Assembly (NCBI GenBank): GCA_021495925.1
Contig: JAKEKT010000078.1
Location: 62,001 to 126,000, forward strand
DNA from: Diplodia intermedia
Lineage: Eukaryota; Ascomycota; Dothideomycetes; Botryosphaeriales; Botryosphaeriaceae
Direction: 5' to 3'
DNA length: 64,000 nt
Below the pieces are notes generated by a model that was given only the letters and a program-made list of their open reading frames with translations, made no database searches and was not told the DNA's origin. Shown piece after piece: positions 23,518 through 34,621 of this stretch. How positions within the stretch are numbered: position 1 is the first letter of the stretch; each line of letters opens with the position of its first letter. The translations under genes were made by a program, and so were the position numbers.

Positions 23518-24640
23518 GTTCAGACTGGGCATATACCTTTGTAAGTGTTGAAACCTTAATGGATTAACCCGCGAAGGGGCTTCACAGCTAGCAGAAACTA
23601 TTATACAACAGAGTGGGACTAAGCCCAATTGGGTCTTCTATTCTGGGTAGATACTATGTGCGGCTCTTCGATCTTCAACAGTAAGGACCGGACATTGCCA
23701 CATAGGCTTTGAGTTGAACGCGTGAGAGACCATTTTAATTGACTGAATTCATATCAAGGCCATCAATGACTACAAACATACGACAGCGAACGTTGGATTA
23801 CAGCAGCCTCCGCGGAGTTGAAGGGACAATTCGGCGTTGACGCGCTAACATGGAAATAAAGAGGCCATTGTAATGTTCGAACAAGGGCTCCAACTCCACC
23901 ATCATGACCCAATGCTAACTCAGACGATTGGACCTGTGTTGTGGCAGATGCGATGCACTGACGACCAAGGATAATGCGGAGGCGCAAATCCCTTGTTGTT
24001 CTATGCAAGCATGGGCCTGAAAAAACTGAGATAGCCGCTTCCGAGCAGGAGATAGAGATAAGCCGGGACGTGTGCCAAAACCAGACTCTGGGTAAGCTCA
24101 AACCGTCCAGTCGGAACCGTGCCAATATACCAAGGCCGGTTCGTTCAGTGAAGGTTTAGCTATGTTGGGAAAATTGGAAGCTCATGTTCGGGGATTTCTG
24201 TCCGTCGTCGTACATATTGGTCTGCATGTACGCTTCAGGTACCCCATGCGATTGCTTATCCTGATGTGTTGCCGGAAAAAAAAATTGGGTGCGGACATGA
24301 GTAGTGCTTGGGGCAGATGTCGGTTGTGGCGGCGAAGCTGCCTGGCCGATCAGGCGGCAACGCGGGAGCCCCTCCATCGGAACCCTGACGACAGTCTTGG
24401 CGCCGAAGTCTCCAGCGCCCGACGCAGCACGCAAAACACTCTCCGCCACTTATACCTCCCGCCACACCCTTCTGTCCTACTCGCAAGCGCATTCTCGGTG
24501 CGACCTCCCTCGAACCCGCCACCCACTTCAATCCACTTCGCTTTACTGAGCCGCTGGTTTTCTCGGTATCTTCGCGCTTCGACTCCGATCTTCGCCGCAA
24601 CCCCCGCTGCTGCCGCCGACAAGGCACTACCTCACCCAGC
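23518..24640. other. Intergenic region upstream of ubc12
   Basis: 1.1 kb. It contains a short poly-A run at about 24276 and pyrimidine-rich stretches close to the ubc12 start. No other gene seen. Confidence 0.4.
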
Positions 24641-25368
24641 ATGCTCAAGATATGGTCTATGGTTCGCCGACCATCCAAATTGCAAAAAGGCGTCTTTCTG
24701 GCAAGGTTACTGACGGCCTGAGTAGAAACAGAAGCAGCAGCAGGAGGAGAATGCTGCCGCAGGCCAGAAGAAGAAAAAGGTCACGGCAGCTCAGTTGCGC
24801 GTGCAGAAAGGTGGGAGATCTATTCTCGCCATGGACACCAAGAGCGCGAGCTTACTTTCATCCCCACAGATCTTTCGGAGCTCTCGCTAGGCTCCACGAT
24901 GAAGACCGAGTTCCCCAACCCTGACGATATCCTCAACTTCGTCCTCACCATCGAGCCCGACGAGGGCATGTACAAGGGCGGTCGCTTCAACTTCAACTTC
25001 GCCATCAACCAAAACTTCCCCCACGATCCGCCCAAGGTCAAATGCACCCAGAAGATCTACCACCCCAACATTGATCTGGAAGGCAACGTCTGCCTGAACA
25101 TCCTGCGCGAGGACTGGAAACCGGTGCTCAACTTGAACGCTGTCATCGTCGGCCTACAGGTATGTAGGGACGAATGCCACTGTACTGCGAAGCTCGCGCT
25201 AACATTCCCCAGTTCCTCTTCCTCGAGCCCAACGCGTCAGACCCGCTGAACAAGGAAGCCGCCGAAGACCTCAAATCGAACAGAGAAGGTTTCAAGCGCA
25301 ACGTGCGTGCGTCGATGACAGGCGGGCAAGTCCGGGGGCAGACTTTCGACCGTGTGCTGGTGAAGTGA
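24641..25368 (+). CDS. ubc12: NEDD8-conjugating enzyme Ubc12
   Basis: Four exons: 24641-24661 (only 21 nt, MLKIWSM), 24726-24810, 24870-25159 and 25213-25368; 183 aa. The E2 accepts NEDD8/Rub1 from the Ula1-Uba3 E1 and passes it to cullins. The N-terminal MLKIWSMK peptide is the docking extension specific to Ubc12 (binds Uba3 and Dcn1) and appears only when the tiny first exon is included. The UBC core has KIYHPNIDLEGNVCLNILRED with active-site Cys110, then WKPVLNLNAVIVGLQFLFLE and PNASDPLNKEAAEDL. A Lys-rich linker (KKKKVTAAQLRVQKDLSELS) joins them. Length and sequence are fully typical. Confidence 0.97.
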
Positions 25369-26024
25369 GCAGGAGAGGCAAACGTTCTATACACAGTGCA
25401 AGCGAGCATTTGGGCGGGGCGTATCCGGAGCTGGCGTACTTGCATGGGATTGCTGGGCTTCCTGCGACTGGCACCAGCGGCTGGGTGTTACGAATGACTA
25501 GAGTACATATACCAATCAGATCCAATGAGAGCGCCGAGGACGCCGAATTCCGAGGGTCGCAGGCTGGAGCAATGGTCTACGTCGGGCGTGCAGTCCCTCA
25601 CGGTTCGCTAGTGCCCAAATACGGCGATTCTCTCCAAGTAGCCGCAAGACGATCCCGGGGTTAGACTGCCTTCGAGCTAATTCCCTTAATCGGCAGGTGA
25701 GCCACATAGCGAGGATGTTGCCAGATGGTGAGCACGCATGTTCGGCTCATGATCCACAAAAAGCGCAAGCGGGCCGCGCCCACAATTATCAACGCCGGGA
25801 CAAATTGCAATTCGGCAGTGCCTTGGAGCCTGACTCACAGCTGGTAAATGCGGCGCGTGGTATTGGCCGCACGTGACACAGACCCTGGCGCTCCGATGTC
25901 GCTGAGCTCGGGCACACTACGCGAGAGAATTCACAAGTCCCCAGATTATTGCTCATCACCACCGAACCACCACACCCCATCCTCTCCCCTCATCCCTAAG
26001 CACTCCTAGCTGCTTACTGTCACA
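25369..26024. other. Intergenic region between ubc12 and ilv5
   Basis: 656 bp. It contains the ilv5 promoter with a TGACTCA element (listed separately). No gene seen. Confidence 0.45.
25831..25837 (+). promoter_or_regulatory. TGACTCA site upstream of ilv5 (Gcn4/CpcA/Cpc1 consensus)
   Basis: Perfect 7-bp consensus about 190 bp before the ilv5 start codon. In fungi this bZIP site mediates cross-pathway (general amino acid) control. It fits the branched-chain amino acid gene that follows, but binding is inferred. Confidence 0.6.
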
Positions 26025-27459
26025 ATGGCCTCCCGCACCGCTTCCAGGGCCCTCCGCGCCTCTGCCAGGCAATTGGCCGCCCCGGCTGTCCAGCGCCGCA
26101 CCTTCGTGTCTGCTCTCAATGCGGCCACCAAGGGCGCCGTCGCCGCTGCTCCCCGCGCTGCTGTCTCCATTCCCAAGCAGCAGGCTCGTGGCATGAAGAC
26201 CATCGACTTCGCCGGCACCAAGGAGGTCGTCTACGGTACGTTGCTTCAAATCGTGCCTTCCGCTGGCGCCGAAGACTGACTTGCAGCTTGCAGAGCGTGA
26301 TGACTGGCCGAGGGAGAAGCTCCACGTAAGGCATCGCAGCATTCCTCAGCGTAAACAAGCAACTAACCCGCTTCGCAGGACTACTTCAAGGACGACACCC
26401 TCGCCCTCATCGGCTACGGTTCTCAGGGCCACGGCCAGGGTCTTAACCTTCGTGACAACGGCCTCAATGTCATCATCGGTGTCCGCAAGAACGGTGCTTC
26501 GTGGAAGGAGGCCCAGCAGGATGGCTGGGTCCCCGGCAAGAACCTCTTCGATGTCGATGAGGCCATCTCCCGCGGTACCATCATCATGAACCTGCTCTCC
26601 GACGCCGCCCAGTCTGAGACTTGGCCCCACATCAAGCCCCAGCTTACCAAGGGCAAGGTAAGTTGATTCCTATCACGGTCGCATGAGCGGGGTGAGCTGA
26701 CACGAGATCCAGACCCTCTACTTCTCTCATGGCTTCTCCCCGGTCTTCAAGGATCTGACCAAGGTGGACGTCCCCAACGACATTGATGTCATCCTCGTCG
26801 CCCCCAAGGGCTCCGGCCGCACTGTGCGCTCCCTTTTCAAGGAGGGCCGTGGTATCAACTCGTCTGTTGCCGTCTACCAGGACGTGACCGGCAAGGCCGA
26901 GGAGAGGGCTGTTGCTCTCGGTGTTGCCGTCGGCTCCGGCTACCTCTACAAGACCACCTTCGAGAAGGAGGTCTACTCTGACCTCTACGGTGAGCGTGGT
27001 TGCCTGATGGGCGGTATCCACGGCATGTTCCTCGCTCAGTACGAGGTCCTCCGTGAGCGCGGCCACAGCCCTAGCGAGGCTTTCAACGAGACCGTTGAGG
27101 AGGCCACCCAGAGTCTGTACCCGCTCATTGGCGCCAACGGCATGGACTACATGTACGCTGCCTGCTCCACCACTGCCCGCCGTGGCGCTATCGACTGGAG
27201 CAAGAGGTTCCAGGAGGCCCTCAAGCCCGTCTTCAACGACCTGTATGACGCTGTTGCCGATGGCACCGAGACCAAGAGGTCGCTCGACTACAACGGCCGC
27301 CCTGACTACCGCGAGCTTTACGACAAGGAGATGGAGGAGATCCGCAACCTCGAGATCTGGAGGGCTGGCAAGGCTGTCCGGTAAGTGACTCGTACGTGCT
27401 TTTGGCGTAGTTGTCCATCTAACAAATCTTGTAGTTCCCTCCGCCCCGAGAACAACTAA
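26025..27459 (+). CDS. ilv5: Ketol-acid reductoisomerase, mitochondrial
   Basis: Five exons: 26025-26235, 26294-26325 (32 nt), 26379-26657, 26713-27380 and 27435-27459; 404 aa. It converts acetolactate and acetohydroxybutyrate to dihydroxy acids in isoleucine/valine synthesis, using NADPH and Mg2+. Residues 1-55 form an Arg/Ala/Ser presequence (MASRTASRALRASARQL...). The NADPH loop is ALIGYGSQGHGQGLNLRDNG (about 90-109). The C-terminal domain has the metal-binding glutamates in YSDLYGERGCLMGGIHG and in ERGHSPSEAFNETVEEATQS. The last exon encodes only SLRPENN and the stop. Fungal Ilv5 of this short class I form is about 400 aa. A Gcn4-type site lies upstream. Confidence 0.97.
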
Positions 27460-28612
27460 GCAACTTCCAACAAACAACTACGGCATGAGGGGATGCATGG
27501 CGATAGTGGCTAGCCCAACTAAAATGGAAATGTACGACAACGCTGATCCGGGAGCCTTTTGAGTGTGCTGGGTTTTCTTATGGGAAAAAAGTAAATGAAT
27601 GAGGGTTTGGATTGGGAGGATTTCATCTTCGACAGTTTCAGCAATATCAGCTTGCATTCGTTGACGAGACAAACCACGTCGAAGCTATCTTGATTCGAAT
27701 CCCCATGGTGGCGCTAAGTGACTGATGAGATTGCGACGATAAGCGAGCGGTAGCCGGTCCGCGATAGGGCCAGCACAAGCAAATCTGCGGAGTCTGCTGG
27801 GCCTTGGTTCGGCATTGGGGCTTAGCCAAGGTACGGATCTCTCTTCAGGCATCTTGGCGGCGCAGTGGCAGGGCGCAGCAGGACGGATGTGATGCAACTC
27901 CTGACGACGATCGCAGGGCTGTGGGTGCCCTAACCCCCACCGCTCACGCTGGTCAAGTGGCCAGTCGCCGTTTTCCCCAGCCTCATCAAACCACCAGCAG
28001 GGGGCAGCCCCAAAACAAGCCTTCCGGTTCTGCGACACCGTTCGGCGGAGCGCGGGCGGTGTTGTTCGGCTGCAAAGCCTTCGTCAGCGCTAGCGGCCAT
28101 GAGTCAACCGCTCTGGCCATTCACAGCCGCCACACGCGTCTGTGCTGACAGGGCGGAAGAGGATGTGGCCGCTTCTCCGCGCTGCCCATGCCTCGAGTCC
28201 CACCCTCTGTTGGCCACTTTTTCCCAGGCCCGCCATTCCCGATCAGGACACCGCGGTGTCTGCGGTGTCGTGCCCATGGTCCTTGCGCGCAAGGCAGAAG
28301 GCCTGGCTTGTAACCGGCGGCCAGTAACTCCATATCATCCTGCCGGATCCTCAGGCAGAGTAACCTGCTTCCAAATCCCTCTTCCCTCCTCCCGCGAGAC
28401 GTCTGAAGCCTCTCGTTGCGCCATCGCGACGCGGCCGCCCTCGCACTCATCACCGCTGCGCGGACTGACCACCCCATCAGCCGCACCCCAGCCCGTCTTC
28501 TGACCCCGATTTCCTCATTCGGCACTCTACCGACTCCGCTGGCGTGGAGTCCCCCGTAGCAATCACGCATTTCTGTTCCCATCCCGTCCTCATTGAATCC
28601 TCTCCTATCATC
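27460..28612. other. Intergenic region upstream of the Ser-rich regulator
   Basis: 1.15 kb, GC-rich toward its right end. Short ORFs only. A TGAGTCA motif (reverse of TGACTCA) lies near 28100. A long leader for the downstream gene is possible. Confidence 0.35.
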
Positions 28613-31060
28613 ATGAAGGCCTTCCGCATCTCACGTGCCCCGGCTGCCGCCGGCGAGGCTGCCTTCGACCCCTTCGCGAAACTTGTCTTCGAGCCCGCGC
28701 TCGAGTCGGACGAGCTGTTTGACGCCCTCAGAGAGTCCTACCCCACGTTGAGGACGCATACCGAGAGAAAGAAGCAGGCTGTCCTGGACTTCCTGATGGG
28801 AGAGCGCCGGGCCATTGAGCAAGAGATTACCGCCTTTGTCCAAGAGACGGGCACTCCCGCTCCCCAGCCCGACGCTAGCTACTCGGCCAGACCCTCGCCC
28901 GTCTTCTCGACTAGCTCGAGCCTTGATCTCCGCAAGCTATCGACCTCGAATTCGTCCAGCTCCTCGACTCGTAGTGCAGGATCCAGCCCCGAGACCTTGT
29001 CTCTCAAGGACATGACCTCGGTCTGGACAGCAGCCGGCCATGGCAAGCCCAAGATCCACACGCGGAGGTCGATGACCACCAGGGAGAAGGAGGAGTACCG
29101 GCGGAGACGGCAGATGAAGGCATGCAAAGAGTGCCGTTCTCGGAAGCGCAAGTGCAACCACGAGCCTTCTGATGCCTCGTCTGCCGCCTCCCCGCGTACT
29201 GGTTCGAAAGTGAAGAAGCGAACCTCCACAGCCACCTCTTCACATCCGCCTCCTCAACAAACCTTTCTGAGCAACGAATTCGACAGCACCTCGTTTCTCG
29301 CCGACTCCACCTTCTCCACCTCCGACAGCCCCTTGGACTTCCTCGACTTCTCTCCAGCCACCGGCACTGAAGGATCCTTCGATGACTTCCTTCTCCTCCC
29401 CCAAGACGACTTCTCCTCGATCGACTTCGCCACCGATCCTCTCTTCCAGGCTGTTCCACAGTCGTTCTCCTACGATCCGTTCCTTGAGCCACAGCAATCA
29501 CAACAACACTACGCACCATCGACCGGCTCAAGATCACCAGCTTCCACTTACCAATCATCTGGAATGTCAAGGTCGGGATCCAACTCGAACGCCTTGGACA
29601 CCTCACAGTGTTGGAGCTTTGATCTAGATCCGATGGTGGATGCTTCAGGTGGCCACGTGCTAAATGCAACATTCTCATCCTCCTCGACTGATGGCAAGCA
29701 ATCAGGCCTAGCTGCCGGCCTTTCACGAAGCTCACACTCGTCTTCATCTTCACGCAGATCGCCAACACAGTCATCTGTGGCCGGACAGCCATCCCGCTCT
29801 TCGGATGGCGGAGTGAGCCCCGATATGGCTAACAGTGGCCTGGCAAGTCCAAACCTGGGCGGAGCCATATCAAGCTCCTTCTTACTACCAGAAGGACTAC
29901 TACGCCAGACTCCATCCGTTGGCAGAATGCGCCAAGAAACATTACAACCAACTACGCACGGTGTGACGGCCACGCACACGCTCAACGCTCACACCTCCAT
30001 GGATCTCGCACGAGATGTCGGCGTCGTGCCGCTTGCGGCACCAGACTGGTTCAATGGTGGACAGAACGACAACAGTGGACATCATAACGACGCGCGCAGC
30101 GACGGGCTTGTGGTCGGAACCGACCCCAGCGCTGGCGCCCGCTTTGGCGAGCATGGCCACTCACTTGCTCGGCGTCTGCGTCACACCAGCGGCAGAGCTG
30201 ATGCTCCCCTGGATGAACATTTACCTCACCCCGGTGGCGATGGCTTACTGGCCGCGCGTCCCCTACGGGAATCTGGAAGCCATGGCACCGAAGCATCGTT
30301 GTCGTCCAGAAACCCGACCTCCGCCAATGACCCTGGCTCCACCCACTCGGACGCACCATCTGTCCGCTTTGGCAGCCGGATTGTTAGCTCGAGACAGCAG
30401 GTCTCTGTGTCATCTCAATCTCAATCCACCACCAGCACCAGCCTCGCCACGAGGCACACGATCGTCCATGGCCAAGGCCAAGATGGCACTCCAGGACCTG
30501 CTTCGGCAGCTGCTGATGCTAGAGTCCGCGCCGTCTCCGACTCTTCTGCTGATCAGATACTTGTGGTCAGCAGGTCATGCAAGGGCGAAGACCCCAAACG
30601 GGACAACACCGTTGACAAAGCGCGCGTTCCAGCGCTGGTCGACGGTGCGAGCAATGAGTTACTATCGCTCGCCACCGTCCACAATGGTCTCTGCTCTCCC
30701 CGCGAAGCTGATAAGGCGAATACCAACATCGAGCAATTCTCTGCTCTTTGGCTCGAATCGAGCATCGTCTTCATCATTGCCTCTCTCTTCTCGGCTTTCG
30801 TCCGCACGGTCGTCTCATCTCTGCTTCACCTTGCTTCGGCAAGTCATGGACAGGATGCGTCAAGTGGTGGTCGCCATTGTGCGAAGAACGTCTCCTTTGG
30901 CGATGTGTCTCCTTCGTCACTGATAGAATCCACTTCAAGTGCGCCTACCAAGAGTGGGAAGGTGAGACAGGAAAAGTCGAATCTTCTGACCATCCCCACG
31001 ACATCATCGGTCTTTTCTGCGTTGCTGTGTGGGGTACACCGCAGCCACGTGTTCGTGTAA
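28613..31060 (+). CDS. Ser-rich putative transcription factor with half of a zinc cluster
   Basis: Intronless, 815 aa from the first ATG (MKAFRISRAPAAAGEAAF). The N-terminal ~90 residues form a conserved-looking helical block (LFDALRESYPTLRTHTERKK...VLDFLMGERRAIEQEI). At residues about 156-185, EKEEYRRRRQMKACKECR is followed by SRKRKCNHEPS. This matches the first half of a Zn2Cys6 cluster (CxxCRxxKxKC), but the second CxxxxCxxC half is absent. The rest is very rich in Ser, Thr, Asp and Gly, like an activation region. A hydrophobic stretch near the C-terminus (SSIVFIIASLFSAFVRTVVS) could be a membrane span or buried helix. DNA binding and nuclear location are inferred. A second frame (30015-30923) is also open by chance. 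Confidence 0.75.
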   Translation: MKAFRISRAPAAAGEAAFDPFAKLVFEPALESDELFDALRESYPTLRTHTERKKQAVLDFLMGERRAIEQEITAFVQETGTPAPQPDASYSARPSPVFSTSSSLDLRKLSTSNSSSSSTRSAGSSPETLSLKDMTSVWTAAGHGKPKIHTRRSMTTREKEEYRRRRQMKACKECRSRKRKCNHEPSDASSAASPRTGSKVKKRTSTATSSHPPPQQTFLSNEFDSTSFLADSTFSTSDSPLDFLDFSPATGTEGSFDDFLLLPQDDFSSIDFATDPLFQAVPQSFSYDPFLEPQQSQQHYAPSTGSRSPASTYQSSGMSRSGSNSNALDTSQCWSFDLDPMVDASGGHVLNATFSSSSTDGKQSGLAAGLSRSSHSSSSSRRSPTQSSVAGQPSRSSDGGVSPDMANSGLASPNLGGAISSSFLLPEGLLRQTPSVGRMRQETLQPTTHGVTATHTLNAHTSMDLARDVGVVPLAAPDWFNGGQNDNSGHHNDARSDGLVVGTDPSAGARFGEHGHSLARRLRHTSGRADAPLDEHLPHPGGDGLLAARPLRESGSHGTEASLSSRNPTSANDPGSTHSDAPSVRFGSRIVSSRQQVSVSSQSQSTTSTSLATRHTIVHGQGQDGTPGPASAAADARVRAVSDSSADQILVVSRSCKGEDPKRDNTVDKARVPALVDGASNELLSLATVHNGLCSPREADKANTNIEQFSALWLESSIVFIIASLFSAFVRTVVSSLLHLASASHGQDASSGGRHCAKNVSFGDVSPSSLIESTSSAPTKSGKVRQEKSNLLTIPTTSSVFSALLCGVHRSHVFV

Positions 31061-32021
31061 TGGTTTCCTCCCGAGCGTTTAGCATCAGGCGTTGTTGGTT
31101 GGTTTCATGATCTATACTCCGGGGGCCTGTCTACTTGTTTTGTCTGCCCGGCGTTTGGCGTCGGCACACCGCGAAAAGAGTCATGTATGTACATTGACTC
31201 CCCTCCAAGTGTGAGAGGGTTTGGGATAGTTCGCGTGATAATTGGAATGGATGGGACGTATTTCAAGTGCTTGTATCGTGTCGCATCATGCATATTGTGG
31301 ACTATGGTGACCTTGCATATGCTTGAGTTGGATGTACTTTATCAATTTACCATAGATATGGTGCAACCCTGTTCACTCTGGGCGAATCGCCAGCTCCACC
31401 GCAACGAGCGCGTTGCAGGAGGCTTGCCATCTTATTCTTACCATGGGTGATAGACGAATAAGTGCAGCGAATTATCAATTAGCACAGATTAAGACCAAGC
31501 TTAGTCTACAGACTCAGTTTCCGTAACATTCGAGGAGCCAGGCCGTCTAGGCATCTAAGCTCAAGCAACATGATCTCGTGAGCTATCAACCCCCCTTGTA
31601 CTACTTCAGGACGCTTCAACTGTGTCGTGCTTCTCAGCGAATATACAAGACGTCAGTGGCGTGCAGCACAACAGTATCGCAACAACCCGAGCCCCAGTAA
31701 GATGATCGGATTCTACATGTGGTCGTCGCATCGTGATCCATTCGTCCTCTCCAAGCTGCCTCTCTTTTTAGGACATAGGTTTGACATCAACCTGTACTAT
31801 CATCTATGAACATCCTCCCCACAGACGTGGTGGATCTATCATATCTTCCGTCTCCTCGACAAACCAAGGTATTCATCTGGACGCTTCCATCATTGTCTTG
31901 ACTCCATTAAGCCTGGAGGCATTGCATCGTCGAATCGATACGTTCAATTGGCGCCCTGGTCCACAATAGTGGATCTGCCTTGGAAGCAAAACGAATTGCT
32001 TGAAACCTCCGGAAGACACGT
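31061..32021. other. Intergenic gap between regulator and mim2-like gene
   Basis: 960 bp between convergent 3' ends. Small ORFs without motifs. Nothing else recognised. Confidence 0.4.
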
Positions 32022-32404
32022 CTATAGAGATGCAGCGGCCTGGACGGCTCCTGCGGCCTTGAAAGCGGTAGAGCTGGTGACTTGGACTTCAACGGGGTAT
32101 TTCCACTCCATGAACTTGGCCCAGCCTGTATGAGTAAGATTAGCCGTGGCACGATAAAGGGCATTGCCGTATACCACACACCCCAGTATGCGCACTTGCG
32201 GCCAAAGTACTTGCCCAGGTAGGGCACAACGACCATGGTCAGGAGGAGCTCGAGCTGCTGCAAGCTCTCGCGCCACTCGCGCTCGGCCTCATTCTCGTCG
32301 TAGTCGAGGCTCTCGGTGGTGGCTTCGGAAGGGAGCGAGTCCACGTCGTCGTCGGACGAGTTGGAGGGCGGGACGACGAAGGAGGTGGAGTCGGTGATAG
32401 ACAT
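32022..32404 (-). CDS. mim2: Small tail-region membrane protein, probable Mim2 (mitochondrial outer-membrane insertase subunit)
   Basis: Exons 32404-32182 and 32125-32022, intron 56 nt; 108 aa. The N-terminal half is acidic and Ser/Thr-rich (SDDDVDSLPSEATTESLDY). A block EAEREWRESLQQLELLL precedes a single hydrophobic span TMVVVPYLGKYFGRKCAYWGW, followed by KFMEWKYPVEV. This acidic-W-E-S-x-x-Q-L...VVPxxGKxxGRxxAYW arrangement resembles fungal Mim2. Mim2 works with Mim1 to insert alpha-helical proteins in the mitochondrial outer membrane. Identification is from memory of the pattern and is moderately sure. It is divergent from sui3 with 394 bp between start codons. Confidence 0.72.
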
Positions 32405-32798
32405 GGCGGGCGGAAGGCGCGATGCGGGACGTGGGGGCTAGCCTGAAGGCACTCGGCGGCCCATCAAGACCGCAGGATCAATGGGCGAAAAGTGATGCAG
32501 GTAGCGAGAGAGGACGGCACGCCAGCAGCTCGGAATTGCAGGAGGCCGCAGCGACGCGCGGGATCCCAGGGTGGTGGTTGACGTAGCGGCGGCGCGGCGC
32601 GGGGCATCTGCGGCTAAACATGGGCTTGGCGCTCACGTCGGTTTTTGTGCAGAACAGTCATTGTCTGAGTGCCGGTGGTGGGCGACAGGCACGACAAAAG
32701 CACTGCTAGCTCCGACACCTCACTCCCTCCCCGCCACACCTGAACTCCACCACCCGCAGGCCCGTACATCCCCCCAGTAGCGCCTGTCCCTAGCAACC
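32405..32798. other. Divergent promoter region of mim2-like gene and sui3
   Basis: 394 bp between start codons. A pyrimidine-rich tract lies directly upstream of sui3. No gene seen. Confidence 0.45.
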
Positions 32799-33885
32799 AT
32801 GGCGGACACCGAAGTACGTGCCCCCTCCCGCTCCACCGTACTCTGAGCTTGCGTGCCCCTCTGCCCGATGACGTCCGCGTCTCTAACACGGAGTGTGTGC
32901 GGCACGCAGGTTCAACCTTCAACCGAGGAGCGCAAGCCGCGCAAGTCCGTGGCCTTTGCTGACGGCGCCCAGATTGTTGACAGTGATGGCAACGTCAAGG
33001 ACGTCAACGGCGCCGGCGAGAAGGACACCGCCGAGAGCCACGCCAACGAGGCGGACAAGGCCGTCGACGAAGTCACCGACATGTTCAAGGACCTGACCAA
33101 GAAGAAGAAGAAGAAGTCATCCAAGACCAAGGAGGGTGGCGACGACGAGGCGCCGGCTGCCGATGGCGAGTTCGACCCGTCGGCGCTCAAGAAGAAGAAG
33201 AAGAAGAAGAAGGTCGTCGATGCCGACGACTTCGAGGCCAAGCTGGCCGAGGCTGGTGCTGGCGCGGACAAGGAGGAGGAACAGAAGGAAGACGAGGTGC
33301 AGGAGGGCGACATGGAGAAGGGAACCGGCATCTTTGCGCACGAGAACACGACGCCCATCAACTACAACCTGCTGCTCAACCGCTTCTTCACCATGCTGCA
33401 CTCGCACCACCCCGACCTGGCCTCATCCGGCTCCAAGAGCTACAAGATCCCGCCGCCGCAGTGTCTGCGTGAAGGCAACAAGAAGACCATCTTCGCCAAC
33501 ATTGCCGAGATCTGCAAGCGCATGAAGCGTACCGACGAGCACGTCACCCAGTTCCTGTTCGCCGAATTGGGTACCAGCGGCAGTGTTGACGGTAGCCGGC
33601 GACTGGTCATCAAGGGTCGTTTCCAGCAGAAGCAGATCGAGAACGTTCTCAGGCGGTACATTGGTAGGAACCCCCAGGAACGACGTGCGAGGGATTGCAC
33701 TGACACGATGGACAGTCGAATACGTCACATGCAAGACGTGCAGGTCGCCCGACACGGAACTCAACAAGGGCGAGAACCGTTTGTACTTCGTCACCTGCAA
33801 CTCGTGCGGATCCAGACGCAGTGTCACGGCCATCAAGACGGGTTTCTCTGCCCAGGTCGGCAAGAGAAGGAGGCAGCAGGGTTAG
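32799..33885 (+). CDS. sui3: Translation initiation factor eIF2 subunit beta
   Basis: Exons 32799-32813 (15 nt, MADTE), 32910-33663 and 33716-33885; 312 aa. It is part of the eIF2 ternary complex that brings initiator Met-tRNA to the 40S subunit. Two lysine blocks near the N-terminus (TKKKKKKSSK and LKKKKKKKKVV) are the K-boxes that contact eIF5 and eIF2B; yeast has three. The central fold has YNLLLNRFFTMLHSHHPDL, KIPPPQCLREGNKKTIFANI and HVTQFLFAELGTSGSVDG. The C-terminal C2-C2 zinc ribbon is CKTC...CNSC, followed by RRSVTAIKTGF. The first intron (96 nt) follows codon 5, and the zinc ribbon is completed only after intron 2. Confidence 0.96.
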
Positions 33886-34621
33886 AGCGGCGGTGTGGGT
33901 GCTTGTTTGGACGGTTCTCGGGTTACGACTGCTTGCGCGCTGGCTCCACGGCGATGACTCAATGGATTCTGAGCTACGTATATGTGGCGAACAAAAAGCA
34001 TGGCGGTCTACGGATTTCTCATACACAGAAGGGGGAGGTGTACTGTAGCAGACACAAAGGCAGAATGCACATGATACACAGAATACCCACAGCTATCGGT
34101 GATAGCAGGTCGATAGGCGCCGGAGGCCCACAGGATCCTTGGTGAGCGCTAGGCGATGGCGGCGATGTTCGTAGGCGCCGAGGCTGGCCAATGGCGACGC
34201 GAGCCCCGCGCCCCCAGGCCGCGACGCGTCGGGGGGCCGAGAGACGATCAGCTTACCCGGTCAGAAACAAAAACGCGCGCGTACAGGCTCTGGGCGTGAA
34301 AACTTAGTCGTGTGCGGCGCCAACGCTGCTGACACATGGCGCGCCGTCGCTGGATTGGGCATGTAGCTGAATGGTAACAAAAGAGGCGCGGGATGGGTTT
34401 CGCGGCAGGTCTGGAGCTCTACGACGTATATAGAGGCGCCCAACCGCCAGCATGCGCCCACCATCTTCTCCGCTATCCCTCGCAGCCACGCCTGCCGTGA
34501 CTATCCGCCGTCGCGTTGCACCAGAAAACACACTGCGGGGTACGGCGCGCATCCGGCACACGCCCCAGCCTGTGTAGCGCGCATCTCCTGACCTCGCCTG
34601 GTCCACGTCCTACAAGTCACC
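33886..34621. other. Intergenic region between sui3 and aim24
   Basis: 736 bp with no recognisable gene. A TGACTCA motif near 33954 belongs to the sui3 3' flank and is probably incidental. Confidence 0.4.

Noticed and set aside
30015..30923. 302-codon plus-strand frame inside the Ser-rich regulator
   Set aside because: No motif; the main frame continues without a stop and keeps a uniform composition.
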